DNA of 5,924 nt from assembly GCA_030824255.1 (NCBI GenBank), contig JAVBYB010000153.1, positions 1 through 5,924 on the forward strand. The letters run 5' to 3'. This DNA comes from a bacterium (lineage in GTDB: Bacteria > Pseudomonadota > Alphaproteobacteria > Caulobacterales > Hyphomonadaceae). The number at the start of each line of letters is the position of its first letter. Positions within the stretch are counted from its first letter, which is position 1. This document shows, piece after piece, positions 1 to 5,924 of the stretch. The notes under the pieces were generated by a model that saw nothing but the letters and a program-made list of their open reading frames with translations, was not told the origin of the DNA and did not search any database. The translations under genes and the position numbers were made by a program.

Positions 1-12
1 GGCGATCACCAT
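1..12 (-). CDS. lptG: Possible first codons of lptG (runs off the left edge)
   Basis: On the minus strand an ATG lies at 12-10, one base after the lptF stop codon, followed by GTG, ATC and GCC (M-V-I-A) up to the window edge. In proteobacteria lptG normally follows lptF directly, often with overlapping or touching ends, and encodes the partner permease of the LptB2FG exporter. Only four codons are visible, so the identity rests on position alone. A weak GGGA lies about 10 nt upstream of the ATG, inside the lptF 3' end. The GTG at 9-7 is an alternative start. Confidence 0.35.
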
Positions 13-13
13 A

Positions 14-1210
14 TCAGGCCGTTCCCATGGCCGGGCTGCGGGCCTGCGAACCCATTTGCGGACCGCTCATCTGGGGTCCGGTCATTTGTGGGCCGGGCCC
101 GCCACGTCCGCCTATGCGCCGGCGCTTCAGGATTGGCTGGACGAAGAACAGCCAGGAAATCATGGCCACGACGATGACCGGCAGCAGGTATTGAACTGCG
201 TTCATGTCCGGGTCGCGGCCAGCTTCGGACGTTGCGCCGAAAGCGGCGAGACGCACCATCAGCGCAACACCCGACGCGATGGCGATGCGCCGCGCATAGC
301 CCCGCCGGCTGAAGTCCCCGCCCAGCACGGCGTAGATGCCAAGCATGGCCATGGCGATGTTGAGCAGCGGCGTCGCGAGGCGCGCATGGCCTTCCGCCAG
401 AAGCATGTCTGCGTTTGCGTTGTCGTAGTAATTCGTCATGTCCGGATAGAAAAGTTCGGGCAGGAACCGGTCCGACTCTTCGAGAATGACGGCCTTCTGG
501 TCATTGACGAAAGCGCCGAGTTCCAAAGGCGATTGCGTTGAGGCGAACACTTCCAGCGCACCGGTCTGACGCAGCGTCTGGCGCTGGCTGTCACGCATGA
601 TGAGCGCCGGCTTCCCTTCCAGTTCGGACAGGAAGGCGGTCTTTGCGATGTAGGTGACTTCGCTGCGAGGATTGCGGCTGTCATTGGCGAACAGGAAGGT
701 GATGTCTGCGCCTTCCGTGGATCCGGCGAATGTGGTGAGTCCGTCCCGGTGCGTCATGAACGTGCCTTCGCGCACCAGCGATGTGGCAAGGTCAGTCGAG
801 GCGGACGACAGAGCCGTGCGCAACTCGCGCGAGGCGGCGGGCTGGACCCAGAGGTTGAGGCCGAGGTGAAGGATGCTGGCGAGGACTGCCAGCCTGAGAA
901 CGGGGGAGGCGACCTGCCAGTTCGACATGCCGGAGGCCTGCGCCACCACGATCTCGTTCTCGCGGTGAGACACGTTCAATGCGGCAGCCGCGGCGATAAA
1001 GATCGCGATGGGCATCAGGAGGGAAATGATCTGCGGCGTCGCGAGCAGACTGGCCCACAGGAAGGTGAGCATGGAGGAACGATTTTGCACAATCGTATCC
1101 TCGATCTGGGACAAGCCTTGCGTAAGGATAGCGATAAGCGCAAGACCGCCCACGATCGCGATGAGGGTTCTCAACACGTTACGAAATAGATAGCGTTGAA
1201 AACCTGACAT
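14..1210 (-). CDS. lptF: LPS export ABC transporter permease LptF (YjgP/YjgQ family)
   Basis: A 398-residue inner-membrane protein of the LptB2FG transporter, which extracts lipopolysaccharide from the inner membrane and passes it to the periplasmic Lpt bridge. The hydrophobic pattern fits the family. There are three N-terminal membrane helices (about residues 12-30, 57-79, 104-122), a soluble stretch of about 150 residues expected to be the periplasmic beta-jellyroll domain (about 125-272), and three C-terminal helices (about 278-297, 305-325, 338-361). The segment SHRENEIVVAQASGMS (81-96) lies where the family has the coupling helix that contacts LptB. The opening MSGFQRYLFRN is typical of LptF/LptG starts. 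LptF is preferred over LptG because the gene is divergent from pepA-holC, as in E. coli, and a second start follows its stop. The tail, residues 362-398, is unusual: basic, then Gly/Pro/Gln/Met-rich with three GPQM units. No strong Shine-Dalgarno sequence is seen before the ATG. Identity as a YjgP/YjgQ permease is near certain; F versus G rests on context. Confidence 0.93.
   Translation of the reverse strand: MSGFQRYLFRNVLRTLIAIVGGLALIAILTQGLSQIEDTIVQNRSSMLTFLWASLLATPQIISLLMPIAIFIAAAAALNVSHRENEIVVAQASGMSNWQVASPVLRLAVLASILHLGLNLWVQPAASRELRTALSSASTDLATSLVREGTFMTHRDGLTTFAGSTEGADITFLFANDSRNPRSEVTYIAKTAFLSELEGKPALIMRDSQRQTLRQTGALEVFASTQSPLELGAFVNDQKAVILEESDRFLPELFYPDMTNYYDNANADMLLAEGHARLATPLLNIAMAMLGIYAVLGGDFSRRGYARRIAIASGVALMVRLAAFGATSEAGRDPDMNAVQYLLPVIVVAMISWLFFVQPILKRRRIGGRGGPGPQMTGPQMSGPQMGSQARSPAMGTA
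50..94 (-). repeat. Three tandem 15-bp units encoding GPQM(T/S/G) in the LptF tail
   Basis: Minus-strand units at 94-80, 79-65 and 64-50 encode GPQMT, GPQMS and GPQMG. The units differ at several third positions (for example CCA/CCC/CCG for Pro and CAA/CAG/CAA for Gln), so this is a somewhat diverged in-frame repeat that keeps the protein sequence rather than a fresh duplication. It lies in the cytoplasmic C-terminal tail, after the last membrane helix. Confidence 0.85.
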
Positions 1211-1334
1211 GCGAAAACCCGGTGTCGGCCGTTTGCCGTGGCGACATGGCCCCAGCGGTGCGGACCAGTGCTAGCGACGTCCGGGGCATTCGTCGATGAC
1301 CATGTGTAGACAATAGGCAGGACTGTTTTTCCTC
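1211..1334. promoter_or_regulatory. Divergent intergenic region between lptF and pepA
   Basis: These 124 bases separate two start codons pointing away from each other, so promoters for both lptF (leftward) and pepA (rightward) must lie here or within the gene ends. I see no clear -35/-10 pair on either strand; TTGTCT on the minus strand (1313-1308) has no good -10 partner. Adjacent 6-bp palindromes GCTAGC (1270-1275) and GACGTC (1276-1281) sit mid-region and could be fortuitous. In E. coli PepA itself acts as a DNA-binding regulator, but nothing visible here demonstrates that. Confidence 0.5.
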
Positions 1335-2810
1335 ATGCAGATCAAGTTTTCCGCCGAACCGACGGGTGACGCCATCGCCTACATCGTCTTCGAGACGGAC
1401 AAGGGCGTCGAGTTCGCTGGCGATATCGACAAGACCGGTGAAGCGGCCATTCGCCGTGCAATTTCGGCAGGCTCGTTCCGTGGATCGCCGGGGCAGGTGA
1501 TCGAGATCCTTGCCCCTGAATGGAGCGACGCTACGCGCGTTCTCGCCGTGGGCGCGGGCCGGAAAACGGCCCTGACCGATCTCGCGTGGCAGAAGGCCGC
1601 GGCCGGCCTCGTAAAGCGCGTCCTGACGGGCGGGACGAAGGCGCTGTCGATCGTCGGCGCCCCGGATCGTGCGGCGGCAGCGAATCTGGGCCTTGGCGCT
1701 CGGTTGGCCGGCTATCGCTTCGACCATTATCGCCTGAACCTGAAAGCCGAGAAGAAGCCGACGCTGACGACTGTCTCCGTTGTTACGGATTCGGCGGCCG
1801 GCGCACGGTCTGACTTCGCACCGCTCGCGGCGAAAGCGGAGGGCGTCGAGATGGCGCGCAATCTCGTCAGCGAGCCGCCGAATGTGCTGCATCCGGAAAG
1901 CTATGCCGACCGCATCCAGGAACTGAGCGAGCTCGGCCTTGAGGTCGACGTGCTTGATGTCGCGGCGATGACCAAGCTGGGTATGGGCTCGCTGCTGGGC
2001 GTGGGCCAAGGCTCGGTGCGCGGTTCGCGCGTCGTCGTGATGAAGTGGAACGGCTCAAAGGACAAGAAGTCCGCGCCGGTCGCCCTGATCGGCAAGGGCG
2101 TGACGTTCGATACAGGCGGCATATCCCTGAAGCCAGGTCCGGGAATGCAGGACATGAAGGGTGACATGGGCGGCTCGGCCGCAGTCGTCGGCGCGATGGT
2201 TTCGTTGGCCAAGCGCAAGGCCAAGGCCAATATCGTGGGCATTGTGGGCCTCGTCGAGAACATGCCTGACGGCAATGCGCAGCGTCCGGGCGACATCGTG
2301 AAATCGGCCGCCGGCAAGACGATCGAGATCCAGAACACGGATGCCGAAGGCCGCCTGGTTCTGTGCGACGTGCTCTGGTACGCGCAGAAGAAGTTCAACC
2401 CGAAGGCGATGATCGATCTCGCGACGTTGACGGGCGCGATCATTGTCTCGCTGGGCAACGAATACGCTGGCTTGTTCTCCAACAATGACGAGCTGGCGGC
2501 GAAGCTCACGGCGGCGGGGAAGGTCGAGGGCGAGCCTGTGTGGCGCCTGCCGCTGGGCGCGGGCTATGACCGCCAGGTCGACAGCGAAGTCGCAGACATG
2601 CGGAACATCGGCAATGCCGGCAATGCCGGCTCGATCACGGCCGCGCAGTTCCTGCAGCGCTTCGTGGATGATGGACGCGCTTGGGCCCACCTCGATATCG
2701 CAGGCACGGCGTGGAAACCGGGCAATGACAATCCGCTGGAGCCGACCTGGGCGACAGGCTGGGGCGTGCGCATCCTCGACCGGCTGATCGCCGACAACTA
2801 CGAGGACTAG
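1335..2810 (+). CDS. pepA: Leucyl (cytosol) aminopeptidase PepA, family M17
   Basis: A 491-residue cytoplasmic metallo-exopeptidase that removes N-terminal residues, preferably leucine, from peptides; the family forms hexamers with two metal ions per active site. The signature NTDAEGRL is at 334-341. The known catalytic and metal-ligand residues of E. coli PepA are all present at a constant offset of 16: K254 (K270), D259 (D275), K266 (K282), D277 (D293), D336 (D352), E338 (E354) and R340 (R356). The length is close to the 503 residues of E. coli PepA, and the N-terminal domain (about 1-165) is less conserved, as usual. The ATG at 1335 is the first possible start because an in-frame TAG lies at 1314-1316. 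AGGA at 1319-1322 is a rather distant ribosome-binding site (12 nt). The stop is 5 nt before holC, so the two are probably an operon. E. coli PepA also binds DNA (carAB control, Xer recombination at cer); whether this one does cannot be seen. Confidence 0.97.
   Translation: MQIKFSAEPTGDAIAYIVFETDKGVEFAGDIDKTGEAAIRRAISAGSFRGSPGQVIEILAPEWSDATRVLAVGAGRKTALTDLAWQKAAAGLVKRVLTGGTKALSIVGAPDRAAAANLGLGARLAGYRFDHYRLNLKAEKKPTLTTVSVVTDSAAGARSDFAPLAAKAEGVEMARNLVSEPPNVLHPESYADRIQELSELGLEVDVLDVAAMTKLGMGSLLGVGQGSVRGSRVVVMKWNGSKDKKSAPVALIGKGVTFDTGGISLKPGPGMQDMKGDMGGSAAVVGAMVSLAKRKAKANIVGIVGLVENMPDGNAQRPGDIVKSAAGKTIEIQNTDAEGRLVLCDVLWYAQKKFNPKAMIDLATLTGAIIVSLGNEYAGLFSNNDELAAKLTAAGKVEGEPVWRLPLGAGYDRQVDSEVADMRNIGNAGNAGSITAAQFLQRFVDDGRAWAHLDIAGTAWKPGNDNPLEPTWATGWGVRILDRLIADNYED
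2802..2806 (+). promoter_or_regulatory. Ribosome-binding site of holC inside the pepA 3' end
   Basis: GAGGA occurs within the last codons of pepA, 9 nt before the holC ATG at 2816. A ribosome-binding site embedded in the upstream gene, with the pepA stop at 2808-2810 between it and the start, suggests translational coupling of holC to pepA. Confidence 0.65.
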
Positions 2811-2815
2811 CCCCA

Positions 2816-3283
2816 ATGGCGGGTGCTGGGGCGGCGGCCGAGTGGTGGTTCTACCACATCGAGCAAGGTTCGATCGACGCCGCCATCGCGCCTCTCATCG
2901 AAAAGTGCCTTGAGCGCAAATGGCGCGTGGTTGTGGTCGGCCATGAGGAAACGGTCGATCGCCTCGACCGCTCGCTGTGGACATGGAAAGACGAGAGCTT
3001 CCTGCCGCATGGCCGTGCGCGCAGCGACGCCGCCAACCAGCCAGTTCTGCTCTCCACGGAAGCTGTCGCCCCCAACGGTGCGAAAGTTGCGCTGCTGCTG
3101 GATGGTTCGGACGCTGACACGGAGCAGTTCGAGCGAGTGATGGTGGTGTTCGACGGCGAGGACGAGACTGCGCGAGCAAAGGCGCGGCAGCAGTTCAAGT
3201 CAGCCCTCGATGCCGGAGGCAACGCCCGCTATTTCCAGCAGGACCGGGGCGGCTGGGCCGAAAAGACTCCGAAGAAGCAGTAA
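2816..3283 (+). CDS. holC: DNA polymerase III subunit chi (HolC)
   Basis: A 155-residue cytoplasmic protein, close to the 147 residues of E. coli chi. Chi is an accessory subunit of the replicative clamp-loader complex and links the polymerase III holoenzyme to single-strand DNA binding protein. Visible family features are the N-terminal WWFYHI strand (10-15), a helix followed by the strand WRVVVVGHEE (36-45), the hallmark LDRSLWTWKDESFLPHG (50-66), which matches LDEALW...ESFVPH of E. coli, then QPVLLST and a C-terminal strand-helix (RVMVVFDG followed by a charged helix). The tail from about 145 is short, polar and lysine-rich. It is placed 5 nt after pepA, as in many proteobacteria, and is likely co-transcribed and coupled to it. 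No factor-independent terminator is visible after its TAA. Confidence 0.93.
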   Translation: MAGAGAAAEWWFYHIEQGSIDAAIAPLIEKCLERKWRVVVVGHEETVDRLDRSLWTWKDESFLPHGRARSDAANQPVLLSTEAVAPNGAKVALLLDGSDADTEQFERVMVVFDGEDETARAKARQQFKSALDAGGNARYFQQDRGGWAEKTPKKQ

Positions 3284-3341
3284 AAGCGGACCTGCCGGGC
3301 GAGCTGATGGCCTTCTGACGGCGCGATCATGAAATTTTCAG

Positions 3342-3385
3342 TTGGCGTAGCGGGAAATCCCGCCAAGCTGTTGCTCATACGCCAA
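3342..3385 (+). other. Nested inverted repeats in the leader of the metallopeptidase gene
   Basis: TTGGCGTA (3342-3349) is a perfect 8-bp inverted repeat with TACGCCAA (3378-3385). Directly inside it is a second perfect dyad, GCGGGA/TCCCGC (3350-3355/3358-3363), best drawn as a 5-bp stem with an AAAT loop. CGCCAAG also occurs twice in direct orientation (3361-3367 and 3380-3386), so TTGGCG (3342-3347) could pair with either copy; pairing with the nearer copy would break the inner hairpin. The 3' arm ends in the first two bases of the ribosome-binding site at 3384-3390. No T-run follows, so it is not a standard terminator. The pairing is read directly from the sequence; a regulatory role is inferred. 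Confidence 0.55.
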
Positions 3386-3390
3386 GGGGG
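3384..3390 (+). promoter_or_regulatory. Shine-Dalgarno sequence deciding a TTG start at 3398
   Basis: AAGGGGG can pair with the 16S rRNA anti-Shine-Dalgarno sequence over seven bases with one G-U wobble, and lies 7 nt before TTG at 3398-3400. The upstream in-frame ATG at 3329 has no purine-rich stretch at a suitable distance. This, together with the signal peptide that begins right after the TTG, sets the start of the next gene. Confidence 0.75.
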
Positions 3391-3397
3391 GACTGTC

Positions 3398-4960
3398 TTG
3401 AATCGCCGGAGATTGTTGCAGGGACTAGGCGCGGGAACCATCGTCTCTCTGACGCCGCCGGTCGCATGGGCCAATTCGAAGCCTGGCCGCTGGTTAAGGC
3501 TCGAAAGCCCTAACTTCGTGATGTTCTCCACGGCGAGCGAGGACAGCAGCCGCGAAGAGCTGGCCGCGTTGGAAGGGTTTCAGACACTGCTGACGCGGAT
3601 CATGCCGCGGAAGGCGCCCAATCCGGTGAAGCTGCCGATCTACATCGCGCGGACGGACAGGGACTTTGAGCTCACGGCGCCGCATTACCGCGACAGCATG
3701 GTGATGGGGTACTACACCGCCAGCGTGGAAGGCACCGTCGCCGTCTCGAAGTCGTTGCGCTCTGCGCCGCGCCAGCGCGACATGCCCCGCAATGTTCGTG
3801 CGGACGATGCGCGCGTGATCATGTTCCATGAATACACGCACCATTATGTTCTCGCGAACAACCGCGCGAGCTATCCGCCCTGGTATGTGGAAGGGATTGC
3901 GGAATTCCTGTCGACGGCCGAGTTCAACAACAAGGGCGTGGACATCGGCAAGTGCACGGCGGGACGAGCCTATTCGCTGGTGCGCGGTGACTGGCTGCCA
4001 ATCGAGAAGTTGCTGAAGCGTCCTGACAGGATGACAGGCGAGGAGGCCTCTGCTTTCTACGCGCAGGCTTGGCTCGCGACGCACCTGATGTTTGTCCGGC
4101 CCGAGCGCGCGAAAGGATTCGACAGGTATATTCAGGCCTTACAGCAGGGTGGCGATGCGCTGGCGGTATTCGAGGCGGCATTCGGCATTACGCCGAAGCA
4201 GTTCGACGAGGAGCTTCGCGCCTATCGGGATGCACCGCTCCAGTTCTGGACGATGAATGACCTGAAGCCGATCGCGACAGGGATATCCATCCATCGGCTG
4301 ACTGCGACGGTGGATGATCTGTTGCTGCCAATGGTCCACCTGCAGCGCGTGCCCGCGCCGAAGGATGCCGCTGACACGATCAGGCGCGTGAAGGAGCAGG
4401 CCATCAAGTACAAGGGCGATGCTTATGCGATGCGTGCGGGCGCGTGGGCGGAGGTCTGGTACGGCGATCTGTCCGCGGCGCGCACGGAGATCGACGCGAT
4501 CCTGGCGCTGAGTGCGAAGGAGGCCGACACTCACCATCTGAGCGGTCTTTGCGATCTGCGCGCATCCTATGCAAAAGAGCGCGACAGGGATCTTCTGGTC
4601 CGTGCGCAGGACGCGTTCGGGCGCGCCCACGGTATAGATGGCAGCCGTGCGTCGACCATGTTCCGGTATGTCGAGTGCGGTCTGGGACATACGGGACAGA
4701 TCGACGAGGATCTGCTGGCGGTGCTGGTCGATGCCTATCATCTCGCGCCGCAGGTGTCGTCTATCGCTCTCACAACAGCGCAGGCGCTGATGACGAATGA
4801 AAGATTTGAGGAGGCTGCGCTTGTCCTCCGCCCGCTCGCCGCCGATCCGCACAGCGGCGGCATGGCAGAGATGGCGGGCGTTCTTCTCGCTGCGGCGCTG
4901 GCTGAGACGCGTGCGCAGTTCGCCTTCGCCGGCGCGGCCATGACACCGACGGATGACTAG
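3398..4960 (+). CDS. Tat-exported putative zinc metallopeptidase (HExxH) with helical repeat C-terminus
   Basis: From the TTG start the product has 520 residues. The N-terminus, NRRRLLQGLGAG followed by a hydrophobic stretch and AWA (about residues 23-25), is a twin-arginine signal peptide with a signal-peptidase I site, so the protein should be exported folded, probably to the periplasm. The mature part contains FHEYTHHY with the zinc motif HEYTH at 144-148, and WYVEGIAEF at 162-170, where E165 is the likely third zinc ligand. This spacing fits gluzincin (peptidase MA-like) proteins. The C-terminal half, from about residue 325, is alanine-rich and helical with pairs such as GDAYAMRAGAWAEVWYGDLS and ERFEEAALVLRPLAADP that look like TPR units. 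The family is not named with certainty (a DUF1570-like or MA-superfamily relative is possible) and the substrate is unknown. An in-frame ATG at 3329 would add 23 residues but lacks a ribosome-binding site and would bury the signal peptide. The gene is on the same strand as pepA-holC, 114 nt after holC, and may have its own expression. Its stop overlaps that of the convergent patatin gene. Confidence 0.8.
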   Translation: MNRRRLLQGLGAGTIVSLTPPVAWANSKPGRWLRLESPNFVMFSTASEDSSREELAALEGFQTLLTRIMPRKAPNPVKLPIYIARTDRDFELTAPHYRDSMVMGYYTASVEGTVAVSKSLRSAPRQRDMPRNVRADDARVIMFHEYTHHYVLANNRASYPPWYVEGIAEFLSTAEFNNKGVDIGKCTAGRAYSLVRGDWLPIEKLLKRPDRMTGEEASAFYAQAWLATHLMFVRPERAKGFDRYIQALQQGGDALAVFEAAFGITPKQFDEELRAYRDAPLQFWTMNDLKPIATGISIHRLTATVDDLLLPMVHLQRVPAPKDAADTIRRVKEQAIKYKGDAYAMRAGAWAEVWYGDLSAARTEIDAILALSAKEADTHHLSGLCDLRASYAKERDRDLLVRAQDAFGRAHGIDGSRASTMFRYVECGLGHTGQIDEDLLAVLVDAYHLAPQVSSIALTTAQALMTNERFEEAALVLRPLAADPHSGGMAEMAGVLLAAALAETRAQFAFAGAAMTPTDD

Positions 4961-5924
4961 TCGGCCATCGCCACGGCGTTGCCGCGGATGATCTGGGCGA
5001 GGGGGCCCTTGAGGTCGGCTAGCGCCTTGCGCATGTCGTTGTAGCCGGCTTCGACAGCTGGGTCGTATTCCTTCCAGTCGCGCAATTCGACGTCTTTCAT
5101 CTCGGGCACGATGAGGATGTCCGTGATGTTGCGGTTCTGGGCCGGGTTGATGCTTATCGTGGCGGCGCGCATCAGCAGGTTGGCGATTGGCGGGGCGGTC
5201 TTGAAGCCGTGGCGCAGCGTCCAGCCAAGGAAGCCCGGCGGGTTTATGAAGTCATCCGGCGAGAGGCCGGTGGGCGCCTCTGCCACGTCAACGCCGATGA
5301 TGCGGCCGCGATGCACTTCCCGCATGACGTCGACGGGGAAGTTGTTGAGCACGGCGCCGTCCACCAGCACCTGTTTGTGCGAGACGACGGGCGGGAGGAT
5401 GCCCGGAAGCGAGATCGTGGCGCGCAAGGCTTCGCGTAGCAGGCCTTCGGTGTGGACCTGGTATGAGCCCTGCGTGAGATTGGTCGAGACGGCGAAGAAA
5501 GGGACTTTCATGTCCTCGATCATCACGTCGCCGAAGTGTTCCTTGAGACGCGCGTCGACCTTGTGGCCTTTGACGAGGCCGACGACAGGTAGTCGATAAT
5601 CCGACAGCGGATTGCTTTCGACGAAAGCCTTGCGGATGCGGCGGTCGATCTCCGCATCGTCCCAGCCGCAAGCGAGACTGGCGCCGATGATCGCCCCCAT
5701 GGACGAACCGCCGATGAAGTCGATCGGGCAGTTGGCTTCGCGCAGCGCACGGATGACGCCTATCTGGGCATAGGCGCGCGCGCCGCCGCCGGAAAGGACG
5801 AGGCCAACCGACTTGCCGGACATGGTGCGCGCGAGGCGGCGGCAGTCTTCCTCGTCCATGCCGTGCCAGTGAAAGACGCGCGCCGCGTCGGCGGCGTACT
5901 TCCATTCCAGCGTCCTTGTCGTCG
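4957..5924 (-). CDS. Patatin-like phospholipase, NTE/RssA type (5' end outside the window)
   Basis: A serine lipid hydrolase of the patatin/neuropathy-target-esterase family, with 321 codons visible. Numbering from the first internal ATG (5859), the oxyanion-hole motif is SGGGARAYAQIG (23-34), the nucleophile elbow GSSMG gives catalytic Ser53 (51-55), and DGA at 167-169 gives catalytic Asp167, completing the Ser-Asp dyad. The frame has no stop from 5859 to the window edge. The extra 21 residues end in RVFHWHG, directly before MDEEDCRRLAR...SGKSVGLVLSGGG. This resembles the linker (H...D..RLAR...G+..GLVL.GGG) before the patatin domain in longer bacterial NTE-like proteins, which often carry an N-terminal cyclic-nucleotide-binding domain. 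I therefore infer that ATG 5859 is internal and the gene is longer; a shorter RssA-like protein starting at 5859 remains possible, since patatin-only proteins of about 300 residues exist. The last visible residues are MAD, with the TAG shared in the CTAG overlap with the convergent gene. The likely substrate class is lysophospholipid or ester lipids, but this is not shown. Confidence 0.88.
   Translation of the reverse strand, partial: TTRTLEWKYAADAARVFHWHGMDEEDCRRLARTMSGKSVGLVLSGGGARAYAQIGVIRALREANCPIDFIGGSSMGAIIGASLACGWDDAEIDRRIRKAFVESNPLSDYRLPVVGLVKGHKVDARLKEHFGDVMIEDMKVPFFAVSTNLTQGSYQVHTEGLLREALRATISLPGILPPVVSHKQVLVDGAVLNNFPVDVMREVHRGRIIGVDVAEAPTGLSPDDFINPPGFLGWTLRHGFKTAPPIANLLMRAATISINPAQNRNITDILIVPEMKDVELRDWKEYDPAVEAGYNDMRKALADLKGPLAQIIRGNAVAMAD

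Noticed and set aside
56..541. Plus-strand open frame of 161 codons opposite the 3' half of lptF
   Set aside because: Antisense to a clear membrane protein; His/Arg/Glu-rich product with no motif.
1223..1246. Inverted repeat TGTCG/CGACA upstream of lptF as an operator
   Set aside because: Only 5 bp per arm with a 14-nt spacer; this is expected by chance in 124 bases of GC-rich sequence.
1179..2009. Minus-strand open frame of 276 codons across the lptF start and antisense to pepA
   Set aside because: It lies opposite the well-supported pepA frame, has no recognisable protein features and an Arg/His/Ala-rich composition typical of antisense frames in GC-rich DNA.
3284..3341. Possible transcription terminator after holC
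   Set aside because: No GC stem followed by a T-run is present. The dyads further on (3342-3385) also lack a T-run.
3494..4084. Minus-strand open frame of 196 codons antisense to the zinc-motif region
   Set aside because: Arg- and His-rich shadow of the plus-strand gene; no ribosome-binding site or motif.
4139..4852. Minus-strand open frame of 237 codons antisense to the metallopeptidase gene
   Set aside because: Composition is that of an antisense shadow, no motifs are seen, and the opposite strand has a coherent protein with a signal peptide and zinc motif.
5288..5905. Minus-strand open frame of 205 codons overlapping the patatin gene in another frame
   Set aside because: The product is dominated by Arg, Pro and His. 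The other minus-strand frame carries the full set of patatin motifs.

Overview
The window reads as ordinary chromosomal DNA of a GC-rich alphaproteobacterium. The core is the conserved neighbourhood in which the lipopolysaccharide-export permease gene lptF is divergent from pepA (leucyl aminopeptidase) followed directly by holC (DNA polymerase III chi subunit). The same lptF / pepA-holC layout exists in E. coli, where valS follows holC; here valS is not in that place. A family such as Hyphomonadaceae is possible from the general look of the proteins, but that is a guess without a database search.

Layout. Positions 14-1210 (minus) hold lptF, and a few codons of a probable lptG begin at 12 and run off the left edge. 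The divergent intergenic region 1211-1334 must contain the promoters for both directions, but no convincing sigma-70 boxes are visible. pepA (1335-2810) and holC (2816-3283) are on the plus strand, 5 nt apart, and holC is probably translationally coupled. A 114-nt gap follows. It carries a nested inverted-repeat structure ending in a strong Shine-Dalgarno sequence that serves a TTG start at 3398. That gene (to 4960, plus) encodes a Tat-exported protein with an HExxH...E zinc-metallopeptidase signature and a helical, probably TPR-like C-terminal half. Its stop shares the bases CTAG with the stop of a convergent patatin-like (NTE-family) phospholipase gene on the minus strand (4957 to beyond 5924). 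The phospholipase frame stays open to the right edge, so its true N-terminus, which may carry a regulatory domain, is outside the window.

Functionally, lptF serves outer-membrane LPS transport, pepA serves peptide turnover and possibly DNA binding, and holC serves the replisome. The two right-hand genes (exported metallopeptidase, patatin phospholipase) are less well defined and are not evidently linked to each other beyond their tail-to-tail overlap. No mobile elements, CRISPR arrays, tRNA or rRNA genes were seen. Nothing here amounts to an obviously new system. The most interesting points are the structured leader with TTG start before the metallopeptidase gene, the open 5' end of the patatin gene, and the repeat tail on LptF.
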